Of a DNA stretch of 64,000 nt, positions 50,100-59,596 are shown piece by piece. The notes under the pieces were generated by a model, which saw only the letters and a program-made list of their open reading frames with translations, ran no database searches and was not told the origin of the DNA. Made by a program: the position numbers and the translations under genes. Position 1 is the stretch's first letter, and every line of letters starts with the position of its first letter. The DNA comes from Neobacillus sp. CF12 (lineage in GTDB: Bacteria; Bacillota; Bacilli; Bacillales; Cytobacillaceae): contig NZ_JAUCEU010000007.1 of NCBI RefSeq assembly GCF_030348765.1, positions 3,717,501-3,781,500 of the forward strand. Direction: 5' to 3'.

Positions 50100-51422
50100 T
50101 TATTTTTTCTCTTCAGCAAGTTCATCTTTGTGCTGCTTTACAAAATCCTCAGGTGTAACTTGTTTTCCAAAAAGAGCAGTTACTAAATCATGATGTAATT
50201 CAGATACAGCCGGGCTTGATTGAGTGTCAAAGTAAGTTGTAACGTTTGATGCTTCACTCAAGTCCTTTAAGATTTCAATGTACATTGGAGCAAGGTCAAG
50301 GCTTGCTGTGTCAACTTTTGTGGCAGGAATAACACCAGCATCGATAACTGATTTTTCTCCCCATCTCTTCACAAGGAATCCAACGAAGTCTTTTGCTTCT
50401 TCTTGAACCTTAGATTCTTTTGCTACGAATAAACCAACACCAGGGCCGCCTACATAGCTGTCAATGCTTTCCCCTTTTCCGCCTTCATAAGTTGGGAACT
50501 TGAAATAGCCAATCTTGTCTTTGAATTCTTGTTTAACATCAGGGCTTGTTGTGTAGTTTGGTAATTCCCAAGTAGCTGTTAAGAACATCGCTGCTTGTTC
50601 GTTCATGAAGTAACCTTTTGCATCATCATTTGATAATGCGCTTGCACCTTTAACGAATCCACCCATATCAACTAACTTTTGTACTTCCTCAGCTGCTTTT
50701 ACAATCGCTGGGTCGTCCATTTTTGCTTTACCTTTAATAACGTCTGTTAGAATGGTAGAACCACCAATACGGTCTGCTAGATACATGAACCAGAATGATG
50801 CTGGCCAGCCGTCTTTGGCACCAACCGTTGCAGGAACAACACCATTGTCTGCTAACGTTTTTACAACGTTTTTATACTCTTCGAAGGTCTGTGGAACTTC
50901 AAGATTATATTTCTCGAAAATTTCTTTGTTATAAAATACATAAGAAATATTTAACTCAAGTGGAAGACCATATGTTTTTCCATCTACTGCATATGATTCT
51001 TTTACACCAGGAATGAAAGCATCTTTAAGGTCTGCATCGTTTTCAACGATATCATCAAGTGGAGCTAACATGTCACCTTCAACGTAAGGCTTGATGAAAC
51101 CATCTGACCAAGTCATACCAATATCAGGTAGTTCATTAGAAGAAGCTAATACTTTAAGCTTTTCACGGTATTGATCTGGGTTTAGGATTTCAGTTTCGAT
51201 TTTAATATCTGTGTGCTCTTTTTCATACTCTGCAATCACATCTTTTACGATGGAGAACTGAGCATTCGAGCTGCCTTCCGGCCATAAATGCATGAATTTA
51301 ATAACCTTTTTACCATCTGCACTGCTTTCTTCTGAAGAACTTGAGGAAGAACATCCTGCAAGCACTAGAGAGAGCAGCATTATGACTGACATGAAGATTG
51401 CAACCGTTTTCTTTTTAAACAA
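50100..51422 (-). CDS. Sugar-binding lipoprotein of the ABC transporter (CUT1, XynE-like)
   Basis: Extracellular solute-binding protein family 1. The 440-residue lipoprotein has a signal peptide ending in LAGC (lipid-modified Cys24), a serine-rich linker, and a long mature part typical of oligosaccharide-binding subunits (LEIPDIGMTW-like region, WELPNYTTSPD, VGGPGVGLFVAKES). Translation starts at TTG, 8 bases after GGGGG. Order after the two-component genes is the same as in the xynDCEFG cluster of G. stearothermophilus, suggesting xylo-oligosaccharide binding. Confidence 0.88.
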   Translation of the reverse strand: MFKKKTVAIFMSVIMLLSLVLAGCSSSSSSEESSADGKKVIKFMHLWPEGSSNAQFSIVKDVIAEYEKEHTDIKIETEILNPDQYREKLKVLASSNELPDIGMTWSDGFIKPYVEGDMLAPLDDIVENDADLKDAFIPGVKESYAVDGKTYGLPLELNISYVFYNKEIFEKYNLEVPQTFEEYKNVVKTLADNGVVPATVGAKDGWPASFWFMYLADRIGGSTILTDVIKGKAKMDDPAIVKAAEEVQKLVDMGGFVKGASALSNDDAKGYFMNEQAAMFLTATWELPNYTTSPDVKQEFKDKIGYFKFPTYEGGKGESIDSYVGGPGVGLFVAKESKVQEEAKDFVGFLVKRWGEKSVIDAGVIPATKVDTASLDLAPMYIEILKDLSEASNVTTYFDTQSSPAVSELHHDLVTALFGKQVTPEDFVKQHKDELAEEKK

Positions 51423-51449
51423 TTGTGATTCCCCCTATGACCTTTTCTA

Positions 51450-51469
51450 TGATTTTGCTTACATTTATA
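51450..51469 (-). promoter_or_regulatory. Candidate promoter -10 and overlapping cre upstream of the binding-protein gene
   Basis: TATAAA (51464-51469) is followed by TGTAAGCAAAATCA (51450-51463), matching the cre consensus TGWAANCGNTNWCA at 12 of 14 positions. Its position over the expected start site would give CcpA repression. The -35 is poor, fitting a promoter that needs an activator. Confidence 0.5.
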
Positions 51470-51523
51470 GTTTACATTCAGAGAGTTCTGAAAAATAGGT
51501 CACTACGATTAGGAAAAATACTA

Positions 51524-52318
51524 CTATTTTTGGAAAGCCCTTTCATTATTGATTTTTCGATAGGCACTTGGTGTGACACCTTCTAATTCCCTGAAGATTT
51601 TAATAAAGTATTTAGCCGTTTTATATCCGGATTCTTCTGCGATATCGTTAATTGGTAGATTCGTTGTCATCAACAATTCCTTCGATCGTTGAATCCTTCT
51701 TCTCGTCACATATTCGCTAAAGGTTAGTTTCACATGTTCTTTAAATAGGGAACTTAGATAACTTGCGTTTAAATGAACATGATCGGCTACTTCCTTCTGG
51801 GATAACTCATTCTTTAAGTTGTTATTGATATAATCAATAGCTTCCCTAATCGGTTCCCGATTAGTATTGTTTTGGCTGCTAGCATCAACAAGTTTCGTAT
51901 CTACTACTTTTTCAATTAATCCTGCCCGTTCTTTTTTCTCTACGGCTTGTACTGCTTCCTCCACAGCCTCTATTAACGCTTTTTTACTGATTGGTTTAAG
52001 TAAGTAGTTTATCACCCCGAATCGCAGGGCCTCCTGGGCATATTCAAATTCCGAGTATGCCGAAATCACGATGATCACAGGAGATATATTTTTTTCTTTT
52101 GCAATTTTTAATAATTGTAAACCCGTTATTTCCGGCATGCGGATGTCTGTGATGAGGATATGCACCTTATACTGCTTCATCATTTCAATGGCTTCTTCTC
52201 CATTAGAAGCAGTATAAATTTGATAGTTCCCATTTGCCCATGTATCCAAGTTCTTTTTCAGCCCTTGGCGGGTTCTTGGTTCATCATCCACGATTAATAT
52301 TGTCTTTATATTCAACAT
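51524..52318 (-). CDS. AraC-type response regulator (YesN/XynC-like)
   Basis: DNA-binding output of the adjacent sensor kinase. The 264-residue protein has a receiver domain (acidic pair DD 11-12, phospho-acceptor Asp58 in LITDIRMP, Lys near 108 in LLKPISKKAL) and a C-terminal AraC helix-turn-helix domain (about 160-258: LSQKEVADHVHLNASYLSSL, ISEESGYKTAKYF region). It is shorter than B. subtilis YesN because the middle linker is reduced. It overlaps the kinase gene by 35 bases. Likely activates the downstream transporter genes. Confidence 0.9.
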   Translation of the reverse strand: MLNIKTILIVDDEPRTRQGLKKNLDTWANGNYQIYTASNGEEAIEMMKQYKVHILITDIRMPEITGLQLLKIAKEKNISPVIIVISAYSEFEYAQEALRFGVINYLLKPISKKALIEAVEEAVQAVEKKERAGLIEKVVDTKLVDASSQNNTNREPIREAIDYINNNLKNELSQKEVADHVHLNASYLSSLFKEHVKLTFSEYVTRRRIQRSKELLMTTNLPINDIAEESGYKTAKYFIKIFRELEGVTPSAYRKINNERAFQK

Positions 52319-54053
52319 GGTTTTCCTCCCCCTTAACAGGTATTACAAAAGAAACTCTTGTCCCACTATTTTCTTCACTTGTAATGATAAGACCACTTTT
52401 TTGATAATATAATTCAAGGCGTTTATGGACGTTAGAAATTGCCATTCCATTCCCATTTTTAGAGATTACTCCACCTGAATGCATAGCCTGTTTGATTGAC
52501 TCTAACTTATCCTGTGGTATCCCCGGTCCATCGTCTTCTACCACGATTTCCAAGTATTCATGATTCGCTGAAGGTTGAATTGTAACAGATATCGTACATG
52601 GTTTCATCGTATTTCCTGCTCCATGCAGTACTGCATTTTCCACTAAAGGTTGAATCAGCAGTTTTGGAATTTTGATCTGCGAAAACGAAAGGGGCATATT
52701 CAACTGCCAATTTAAGTGATCTCCAAACCGCATCCTCATAATTTCCATATAATCTTCTATATGTTGAATTTCAGCCTTAATCGGCACCCAATCTCCATCA
52801 TTTTGCTTGGTAATCGTATATCGGAATAAGTTTGACATCGACACGACAAACTCTGCCAGTTCTTCCTCATCTTTATCTTCAAGTGTCCACTTAAGAGCAT
52901 CCAATGTATTAAATAGAAAATGTGGATTTATTTGTGCTTGTAAGGCTTTTAATTCACTTCGGCTTCGGGTAATTTCTTTCTGATATACCATTTTTATCAG
53001 ATGGTTTGTTTCTTTAACAAGTTGGTTATAAGTACTATTTAATTCATTAATTTCATTGACAGTAGTAACCATCGGATTCATGGTTAATGAACCTGCACTA
53101 GCCTGCTGCATGGTTTCTGTCAATTTAATAATAGGTCTTGTAATAAATGAAGATAGAAATAGAGTACTAATTAAAAAAATAATAAATCCAATAATCCCAG
53201 AAATAATAATCCCCGACCGCAGTACACTGATTCCTTCTGTAAGGGCTTTAACGGGAGTTAAGATGACAAGGGTCCACCTGGTTTCATTTGACGTTCGTTT
53301 TGTCACCATATACTCCTCTTTGTCCAAAGTCAGGGTATGGGCCTCATTTTGTATGATTGGTTCGAGAGATTGATTATAGTTTGATAGAATCGGCTTTAAA
53401 TCCTGATCTAATAGGATTGAATATTGATTTTCGATATTGGATTCCTCTTGGTCCACAAACTGAAGATAATCTCGGTAGATACTAATAAGCAGATAACCAC
53501 CATTCTCAAAGCCACGGTTCAAGAGATTTACTCGTCTTAGAGCAAGGATATTATCTGAATTACGCGGGTCATCCCCTATCCATACCAAACTTCCATTTGC
53601 CTTATTTGCCTGTTGAATCCACTTTTCATCAATTCTAGTAACTAAATTGGTGTCATCTAACGGGAGTAAACGATTAAATGTATTAGTATAAAGTTCAAAC
53701 GAAAATATACCATCTGTATTCGCTTGAATGGTGGTTACAATTCCCTCTAACTGCTGCCGCTCCGCAAAAAGAATATTTTTTCCTTGCTCTGATTTTGTTA
53801 ATGCCTTTTGAATACTATCATTAGTCATCACCAATTTAGAGGATGTACTAACTTGTTTATATAAAGATTCCAATCTTCCATTTGCCTCTACAGCGGTCTG
53901 ATGAATTTGTTTTTCAGCATTTTTTTGCAGTAACGTTGAAACTCTATTAAACGTTAACAATCCAACAATCGATAATACGATGAGCATAACTACCAGAAAT
54001 ACAACGAGTATTTGATTTCGTAATGTGTTCCATTTGTGTAATTTCGAGAACAT
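52284..54053 (-). CDS. Sensor histidine kinase (YesM/XynD-like)
   Basis: Membrane sensor with two helices (about 15-35 and 283-305) flanking an extracellular domain, a HAMP linker (about 305-360), a His_kinase domain with QINPHFLFNTLDAL (about 370-385, containing the phospho-acceptor His) and an ATPase domain with LVENAVLHG (about 476) and EDDGPGIP (about 508). The 589-residue length is usual for the YesM family, which senses extracellular oligosaccharides. It is coupled to the response-regulator gene and divergent from the DUF624 gene. Confidence 0.9.
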   Translation of the reverse strand: MFSKLHKWNTLRNQILVVFLVVMLIVLSIVGLLTFNRVSTLLQKNAEKQIHQTAVEANGRLESLYKQVSTSSKLVMTNDSIQKALTKSEQGKNILFAERQQLEGIVTTIQANTDGIFSFELYTNTFNRLLPLDDTNLVTRIDEKWIQQANKANGSLVWIGDDPRNSDNILALRRVNLLNRGFENGGYLLISIYRDYLQFVDQEESNIENQYSILLDQDLKPILSNYNQSLEPIIQNEAHTLTLDKEEYMVTKRTSNETRWTLVILTPVKALTEGISVLRSGIIISGIIGFIIFLISTLFLSSFITRPIIKLTETMQQASAGSLTMNPMVTTVNEINELNSTYNQLVKETNHLIKMVYQKEITRSRSELKALQAQINPHFLFNTLDALKWTLEDKDEEELAEFVVSMSNLFRYTITKQNDGDWVPIKAEIQHIEDYMEIMRMRFGDHLNWQLNMPLSFSQIKIPKLLIQPLVENAVLHGAGNTMKPCTISVTIQPSANHEYLEIVVEDDGPGIPQDKLESIKQAMHSGGVISKNGNGMAISNVHKRLELYYQKSGLIITSEENSGTRVSFVIPVKGEENHVEYKDNINRG

Positions 54054-54114
54054 AGAATCGCCCTTCTAAAGATAGTTTTTTTCTACTATAACTGATTTTG
54101 TCGAATTCTGTAAC

Positions 54115-54143
54115 ATTATTTTAAAATATCAAAAAACTGTCAA
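54115..54143 (-). promoter_or_regulatory. Sigma-A promoter of the two-component operon
   Basis: Perfect TTGACA (54138-54143), 17-base spacer, AATAAT (54115-54120). The leader, 62 bases long, contains the 0A-like octamer TTGTCGAA (54098-54105). Confidence 0.62.
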
Positions 54144-54182
54144 TAATCAAACTTAACCATGTTCAATATGTGTGCAATGCTC

Positions 54183-54188
54183 TATAAT
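54183..54188 (+). promoter_or_regulatory. -10 element of the DUF624 gene
   Basis: TATAAT 41 bases before the ATG; no convincing -35 (TGTTCA at 17 bases). Confidence 0.4.
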
Positions 54189-54228
54189 GTGTATTAAATA
54201 GTAAACACCATTAAGAAGGGAATTAATT

Positions 54229-54846
54229 ATGAATAAACTATCTATGAGTGGTCTTTATACCCTTACCGAGTGGATCACCAGGTTTGCCTATGTAAATTTA
54301 TTATGGATTGGCTTCTCGCTCCTGGGTCTCGTGGTTCTTGGAATTAGCCCGGCCACCTTGGCAATGTTTACGATTATACGTAAATGGCTCATGGGGGAAA
54401 GTGAGATTCCCATATTTCGAACTTTTTGGAATTCCTATAAAAAAGAGTTTCTAAAAAGTAATGGATTAGGAATCGTCATAGTTTTATTGGCCTATATTAT
54501 TTTTATTGATTTGAGTTATATAAAACTCGATACGATTATTCAAATTCCTTTATACCTTATTATTTTTGCAATCGTTATGACAATTTTGTATATATTTCCG
54601 GTGTACGTTCACTATAACATTACGTTCTTTCAGTTATTTAAAAATGCATTCTTTATAATGATGGTGAATCCACTTTCAAGCATAATGATGTTAATAGGGT
54701 TTGCAGCTTTATTCTTTGTAATGAAGTTCTTACCAGCACTGTTATTTTTCTTCGGCGGAAGTCTCTCAGCCGGAATTATCATGTCATCCTGTTATCTAGC
54801 CTTTCAGAAAATTGAGAAGAAACAAAAGGAAGCACAGGCTGTATAG
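54229..54846 (+). CDS. DUF624 membrane protein (YesL-like)
   Basis: A 205-residue protein with about five hydrophobic helices, resembling B. subtilis YesL, whose gene accompanies yesMN and CUT1 transporter genes. The N-terminus (MNKLSMSGLYTLTEWITRFA) and the conserved FSLLGLVVLGISPATLAM stretch are typical of the family. AAGAAGGG precedes the ATG. It is divergent from the sensor kinase gene. Function is unknown; the association suggests a role in sugar sensing or transport. Confidence 0.85.
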   Translation: MNKLSMSGLYTLTEWITRFAYVNLLWIGFSLLGLVVLGISPATLAMFTIIRKWLMGESEIPIFRTFWNSYKKEFLKSNGLGIVIVLLAYIIFIDLSYIKLDTIIQIPLYLIIFAIVMTILYIFPVYVHYNITFFQLFKNAFFIMMVNPLSSIMMLIGFAALFFVMKFLPALLFFFGGSLSAGIIMSSCYLAFQKIEKKQKEAQAV

Positions 54847-54864
54847 TTGTGCTTCCTCTTTTTT
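54828..54864 (+). terminator. Bidirectional terminator between DUF624 gene and aldo/keto reductase gene
   Basis: GGAAGCACA / TGTGCTTCC stem with an 11-base loop overlapping the DUF624 stop, then TCTTTTTT on the plus strand; TTTTGTTTC on the other strand would serve the convergent reductase gene. Confidence 0.82.
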
Positions 54865-54880
54865 ATGCTATTTCTAATCG

Positions 54881-55864
54881 TTAATATGGACCTCTTACAA
54901 AGTCCCTTACTTTTTCCTGATAGAAACGTTGAATCTCTTTTTGTTCTTCTATTGAGAATGGCTTCGTATCAAGAGCAGAGAGATTGTCCTCGACCTGTTT
55001 ACTATTTTTAAATCCAGGAATGATACAAGTAATTTCCTTTTGATCTAGAATCCAGCGCAGTGCTGCACTAGCCATTGATTGACGGCCTTCTGCAATCCAT
55101 TTTAACTCGCCAGCTAATTCTACACCTTTACGGAATCCAAGGCCGGCAAAGGTCTCCCCTACATTAAAAGCCTCTCCATTTTCATTAAAGCGGCGATGGT
55201 CATCGGCTTCAAAAACATGGTCAGTGGTAAACTTACCAGTTAGCAGCCCGCTTGCTAGCGGCAGCCGAACAAGTAGACCTACTCCCTTTTGATAAGCCTC
55301 GGGTATTAATTTTTCTAGTGGCTTCTGACGAAACATATTGAATATGATCTGCAGGCTCTTAACATTGGGCTGCTCCAAACAAATAAGTCCCTCTTCTACG
55401 GTTTCCACACTGACACCATAATGACGAATTTTCCCTTCTTTCTTCAGACTGTCAAGTACTTCAAAGACACTTCCATCTTTCAAGATTTCTGTTGCAGGGC
55501 AATGAATTTGGTACAAATCAATGGCTTCTCTGTTTAAACGGCGCAGGCTGTCTTCACAATAAGCGTTTACTTTTTCATAGCTATAATTTTTCGGATCAAA
55601 AATATCACCCTGACGGCAGAACTTGGTTGCAATATGTATCTTATCTTCCCTGCCTTTTGTTGCTTTTGCCAATAATTCCTCACTATGCCCATCACCATAT
55701 ACATCAGCGGTGTCAAAAAAATTAACACCCTGGCCAATCGCATAGTCTAAAGATTTTAGGGCTTCTGTGTCACTAGTCCTGCCCCATGAACCGCCTATTG
55801 CCCACGTTCCAAAACTGACCTCACTGATCATGATTCCTGTATTTCCTAGTTCACGATAATTCAT
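54881..55864 (-). CDS. Aldo/keto reductase
   Basis: NAD(P)H-dependent oxidoreductase. The 327-residue protein begins MNYRELGNTGIMISEVSFGT, with AAGGAG 8 bases upstream of the ATG at 55864, and has the catalytic tetrad Asp/Tyr (FFDTADVYGDGHSEELLAKA), Lys (HIATKF) and His (YQIHCP). It is the last gene of the xylA-side minus-strand run. The true substrate is unknown; it may reduce a sugar aldehyde such as xylose, but the family is broad. Confidence 0.88.
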   Translation of the reverse strand: MNYRELGNTGIMISEVSFGTWAIGGSWGRTSDTEALKSLDYAIGQGVNFFDTADVYGDGHSEELLAKATKGREDKIHIATKFCRQGDIFDPKNYSYEKVNAYCEDSLRRLNREAIDLYQIHCPATEILKDGSVFEVLDSLKKEGKIRHYGVSVETVEEGLICLEQPNVKSLQIIFNMFRQKPLEKLIPEAYQKGVGLLVRLPLASGLLTGKFTTDHVFEADDHRRFNENGEAFNVGETFAGLGFRKGVELAGELKWIAEGRQSMASAALRWILDQKEITCIIPGFKNSKQVEDNLSALDTKPFSIEEQKEIQRFYQEKVRDFVRGPY

Positions 55865-55896
55865 ATTCATAACTCCTTACCTACTCTTTTTCTACT

Positions 55897-56565
55897 TTAG
55901 ACACTACCTTGAAAACGGTTCCAATTAAAGTCAATTGCCTTCAGAAAGGCACGAGTTAAAACCATATGTCCTGCTGTAGAAGGATGGACACGGTCCCAAG
56001 CTATGGTTGCCGAATAAAGGTCTTTTAATACGATATTAAAAGCTGCTTGTGTATCAATAAATAAACAATTTGTTTCTTCTGCGATTTTTTTGACAATCTG
56101 CCCGTACTGATCCATTGACTGGCGCATTTCATCCTGTTCATTGCTCTCCAAATAAAATGGAGTCATTAGGACTATCTTCTTCACAAATGGCTTTGATTCT
56201 AACACGAGATCCCTAAGCGTTTTTTCATATTCATCAATATACACATGCCACTCTTTAATGAATGGAGTATCATATTGACGCCATACATCATTAATTCCAA
56301 TCATAATGGATAACCAATCTGGCTTTTGATCAATTACATCTTCCTGCCACCTACTTTTCAAATCACGGACGGTATTGCCGCTAATCCCCTTATTGACTAC
56401 CCGAATTCCCAGTTCCGGGTATACGGCTTGAAGCAATCCATCCACATAGGATACATACCCTTTACCCAGCGCACCAAATAAACCTTCACCTTCTGGTTTT
56501 GCTCGTTCACAATCTGTTACTGAGTCACCAATAAATAATAATTTTTGCCCTTGGTCTAGTTTCAT
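55897..56565 (-). CDS. axe2: SGNH acetyl-xylooligosaccharide esterase (Axe2-like)
   Basis: Probable intracellular deacetylase of acetylated xylo-oligosaccharides. The 222-residue protein lacks a signal peptide and has the block I serine in LLFIGDSVTDC, block II Gly in VNKGISGNTV, block III Asn in IGINDVW and block V Asp/His in WDRVHPSTAG. From memory it is very close throughout to Axe2 of G. stearothermophilus (RPEGEG-, GISGNTVRDLK-, MIGINDVWRQYD-type segments). GGGGGAG precedes the ATG. It lies after the MATE gene in the xyl run. Confidence 0.88.
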   Translation of the reverse strand: MKLDQGQKLLFIGDSVTDCERAKPEGEGLFGALGKGYVSYVDGLLQAVYPELGIRVVNKGISGNTVRDLKSRWQEDVIDQKPDWLSIMIGINDVWRQYDTPFIKEWHVYIDEYEKTLRDLVLESKPFVKKIVLMTPFYLESNEQDEMRQSMDQYGQIVKKIAEETNCLFIDTQAAFNIVLKDLYSATIAWDRVHPSTAGHMVLTRAFLKAIDFNWNRFQGSV

Positions 56566-56601
56566 TCTTCTTCTCCCCCTTCACGCTTTAATTTTAAGAG
56601 A

Positions 56602-56617
56602 GCTGACAATGGTCAGC
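56602..56617 (-). terminator. Weak stem-loop between the MATE and esterase genes
   Basis: GCTGAC / GTCAGC with a 4-base loop; TCTCTTAAAATT follows, so termination would be partial at best. Confidence 0.35.
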
Positions 56618-56640
56618 CCTCCAGTTGTATGAGAAATATA

Positions 56641-58011
56641 TTAGACCGTGGTAGTGACTTGATTTTGGACTAATACTTTTTTCTCCCAAACCCGGCTTCT
56701 CCATCTAAAGTACATCGTAATCCCTCTAAACCATTCATCTACAATAAATGCAATCCAGATCCCCGGTAACCCAAATCCAAGATGAATCCCTAAAAAATAG
56801 GCTAATGGAACACTTATTCCCCACATTGATATAAACCCCATAATGAGCGAAATGTTTGCATCCCCTGTTGCACGCAAGGAATTGATAACAACTAAATTAA
56901 AGGTTCTCCCTGGCTCGAGAATGAGGCAAAGCAATAATAATATACCGCCCAAAGAAACAATTTCTTGATCTTTAGTAAAAAAACTCATCAGGGGTTCTCT
57001 AAATAAAGCTACTACTATCGCAATTGCCACTGTCATTATTAGACTATATCGTAAGCTTTTGAGTAATTGATGATAAGCACCATCAAAATCTCTGGCTCCT
57101 GCCTTGTAGCCAATTAGAATTTGCGTTCCCTGTCCCATCGCCAGGCCAAATACAAGTATAAAGGACATAATATTCTGTGTATATACACGCGTTGTTAACG
57201 AAGCAGCCCCCAGCAGTGCAATGATGGCTGTAATCGCTAGCTGGCTGAGGTTGAAACAAATTTGTTCTCCGGCTGCTGGTACCCCAATTTTCATAATTCT
57301 TTTTATCTGAATACCATCAATCGTTATATAATCTCTTAATTTAAGATTTATCGGAATTCGATCATACAGTAGCTTTAAAATAAGAGCCAATGCTATCGCC
57401 CTGCTAATCGCAGTTGAAATGGACACTCCGACTACACCCATTTCTTGAAATCCCAATAATCCATAGATTAAGATCGCATTTCCAATTAAGTGAATGACGT
57501 TCATTGTGATGGAAACCATCATGGCATCCCTTGTGTACCCATTCGCTCTTAGAATAGAAGAAACAGTAATCAAAACAGCTTGAAGAAATACTGTTCCTCC
57601 TACAATCGCAAGATACTGTTCACCTAGACCGGTGATATGCTCCGGCAGGTGAAATAAGCTTAATAGTTCTTTTCTAAAAATAATCATTAATAAGCTAATG
57701 ACCAGGCCAATGGCAAGATTGAGGGTAATCGAGATCGCTGTTACTGTCCTAACTTCGCTTTTTAACCCTGCACCTAAGTACTGTGAGAGAACCACAGCAG
57801 TACCACTCGAAACAAAAGTAAAAATGAGAATACATAAAAATATGAGTTGATTTGCCACACCCACGGCTGCAACAGCGTCATCCGAAATATGCGACAGCAT
57901 AATAGTATCCGTGCTGCCCATTATGACTTGGAGAAATAGTTCTACAAAAATTGGCCAAGTAATGGTGAGCAGACTTAACGGCGTGGTGCTTTTATTTGCG
58001 GACTTTTCCAT
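56641..58011 (-). CDS. MATE-family efflux transporter
   Basis: A 456-residue inner-membrane protein with 12 predicted helices and the two-fold MATE repeat. The N-terminal segment TWPIFVELFLQVIMGSTDTIML and the later GVPAAGEQICFNLSQLAIT are typical of the NorM/DinF-like group (Na+/drug or H+/drug antiport). GAGG precedes the ATG. It lies between xylB and the esterase gene; substrate unknown, and a link to sugar use is only positional. Confidence 0.85.
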   Translation of the reverse strand: MEKSANKSTTPLSLLTITWPIFVELFLQVIMGSTDTIMLSHISDDAVAAVGVANQLIFLCILIFTFVSSGTAVVLSQYLGAGLKSEVRTVTAISITLNLAIGLVISLLMIIFRKELLSLFHLPEHITGLGEQYLAIVGGTVFLQAVLITVSSILRANGYTRDAMMVSITMNVIHLIGNAILIYGLLGFQEMGVVGVSISTAISRAIALALILKLLYDRIPINLKLRDYITIDGIQIKRIMKIGVPAAGEQICFNLSQLAITAIIALLGAASLTTRVYTQNIMSFILVFGLAMGQGTQILIGYKAGARDFDGAYHQLLKSLRYSLIMTVAIAIVVALFREPLMSFFTKDQEIVSLGGILLLLCLILEPGRTFNLVVINSLRATGDANISLIMGFISMWGISVPLAYFLGIHLGFGLPGIWIAFIVDEWFRGITMYFRWRSRVWEKKVLVQNQVTTTV

Positions 58012-58080
58012 TAGAAATCCTCTTTTTACCCATTAACGTATTTTTTATATAGAAGACACTAAGTCGAAGAAACCTATACT

Positions 58081-59580
58081 TTACTTTCTAAACTCTCTTA
58101 ATTGCTCATTTAAATCCTTTGTTTGTGTATACACTTGTTGATAAATGGTAAATAGTTTCTTATATGCCTCGACATTTTCTGGAATTGGATAGTAGGTCTT
58201 TGCTGTTTGGATAAAGGTTTGTGCGCATTCTTTCAATGAAGGATACCAGCCACAGCCATACGCTGCTAACATTGCAGCACCCATTCCTGGGCCTTGTTCG
58301 CTAGTAAGTTTTTCAATTTTCGCATCGAAAATATCCGCCTGCATTTGCAGCCATGTTTCGTTTTTAGCGCCGCCGCCAATAGAGATAATTGAATCAATCG
58401 TCTTTCCACTGCTTCTAAAAATTTCAATTGATTCGTTTAATGAGAACGTAATTCCTTCAAGAACTGCACGGGCAAAATGCTTCCGCTCATGTGCCGCATC
58501 AACACCGATAAAGCTGCCGCGAATAGTAGAATCCGCATGCGGCGTTCTTTCCCCGACGATATACGGTGTAAATAATAGTCCGTTACTCCCTGCATGAATT
58601 TCATCCACACCTTCTAAAAATAGCTCAAAAGCCTCTTCCTTGGCGAATGTATCCTTAAACCAGCTTAAACTATAGCCGGCAGCCAAGGTTACACCCATTG
58701 TATAGTAAGCATTTTCTTCACTGTGGTTAAAGTAGTGAACTTTTCCTTCAAAATCAAGGTCATTTCTTTGTTCATAGGCAAGCACCACTCCGGAAGTGCC
58801 AATACTTGCTAATGTTTTTCCTTCTGAAAGAATCCCTGAACCAATCGCACCGCAAGCGTTGTCCGCACCGCCAGCGAACACCTTTATTGCTTCTGATAAT
58901 CCAGTAGCTTGAGCTAATTCAGCCGAAAGCGTACCCACAAACGCATGTGATTCTACTAATGGCGGACAAAATTCAGTGGATAGATCAAATGCTTCTAATA
59001 CCTCAGGGCTCCATTCACGTTTTGCTACGTTTAATAATAATGTTCCCGCTGCATCGGAGTATTCCATGTGAATATTTCCTGTTAGCCGATATCGAAGGTA
59101 ATCCTTTGGAAGCAAGAACACACTAGCCTTTTCAAAAATCAAAGGTTCGTTTTCTTTTACCCAAAGAATTTTCGGCAAAGTAAAGCCTTCTAACGCAGGG
59201 TTTTTCGTTACGTCCAACAAACGGTTTCTGCCAACAACGTCGTAAATTTCCTGACATTGCTTCGTAGTTCTGGTGTCATTCCACAAAATTGCATTTCTTA
59301 GTACTTGGTTATTATCATCTAATAATACAAGACCGTGCATCTGGCCTGAGAAACTGATACCTTCAATATCATTTACGTCTCCGTCAAATTGCTGGATTAG
59401 TTCAGCTAAACCTGCTATTGTTTTTTCCACCCATTCTTCAGGATTTTGCTCGCTATATCCTGATTTTTCAATAATAAGCGGATAAGATTTGGATACTTCC
59501 TGACAAACAGCACCATTTTGATTAACGAGTAAGATTTTTACGGCACTTGTTCCAAGGTCAACACCAATTACATATTTCAT
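58081..59580 (-). CDS. xylB: Xylulokinase
   Basis: Phosphorylates D-xylulose to xylulose 5-phosphate. The 499-residue FGGY-family protein starts MKYVIGVDLGTSAVKILLVN; AAAGG 9 bases upstream selects the ATG at 59580 over the one three codons earlier. It has SFSGQMHGLVLLD (substrate motif), WNDTRT, and the C-terminal GGGAKNETWLQMQADIF signature. It follows xylA after a terminator-like hairpin, so its level probably depends on read-through or processing. Confidence 0.97.
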   Translation of the reverse strand: MKYVIGVDLGTSAVKILLVNQNGAVCQEVSKSYPLIIEKSGYSEQNPEEWVEKTIAGLAELIQQFDGDVNDIEGISFSGQMHGLVLLDDNNQVLRNAILWNDTRTTKQCQEIYDVVGRNRLLDVTKNPALEGFTLPKILWVKENEPLIFEKASVFLLPKDYLRYRLTGNIHMEYSDAAGTLLLNVAKREWSPEVLEAFDLSTEFCPPLVESHAFVGTLSAELAQATGLSEAIKVFAGGADNACGAIGSGILSEGKTLASIGTSGVVLAYEQRNDLDFEGKVHYFNHSEENAYYTMGVTLAAGYSLSWFKDTFAKEEAFELFLEGVDEIHAGSNGLLFTPYIVGERTPHADSTIRGSFIGVDAAHERKHFARAVLEGITFSLNESIEIFRSSGKTIDSIISIGGGAKNETWLQMQADIFDAKIEKLTSEQGPGMGAAMLAAYGCGWYPSLKECAQTFIQTAKTYYPIPENVEAYKKLFTIYQQVYTQTKDLNEQLREFRK

Positions 59581-59596
59581 CTGTATCATCCTTTTC

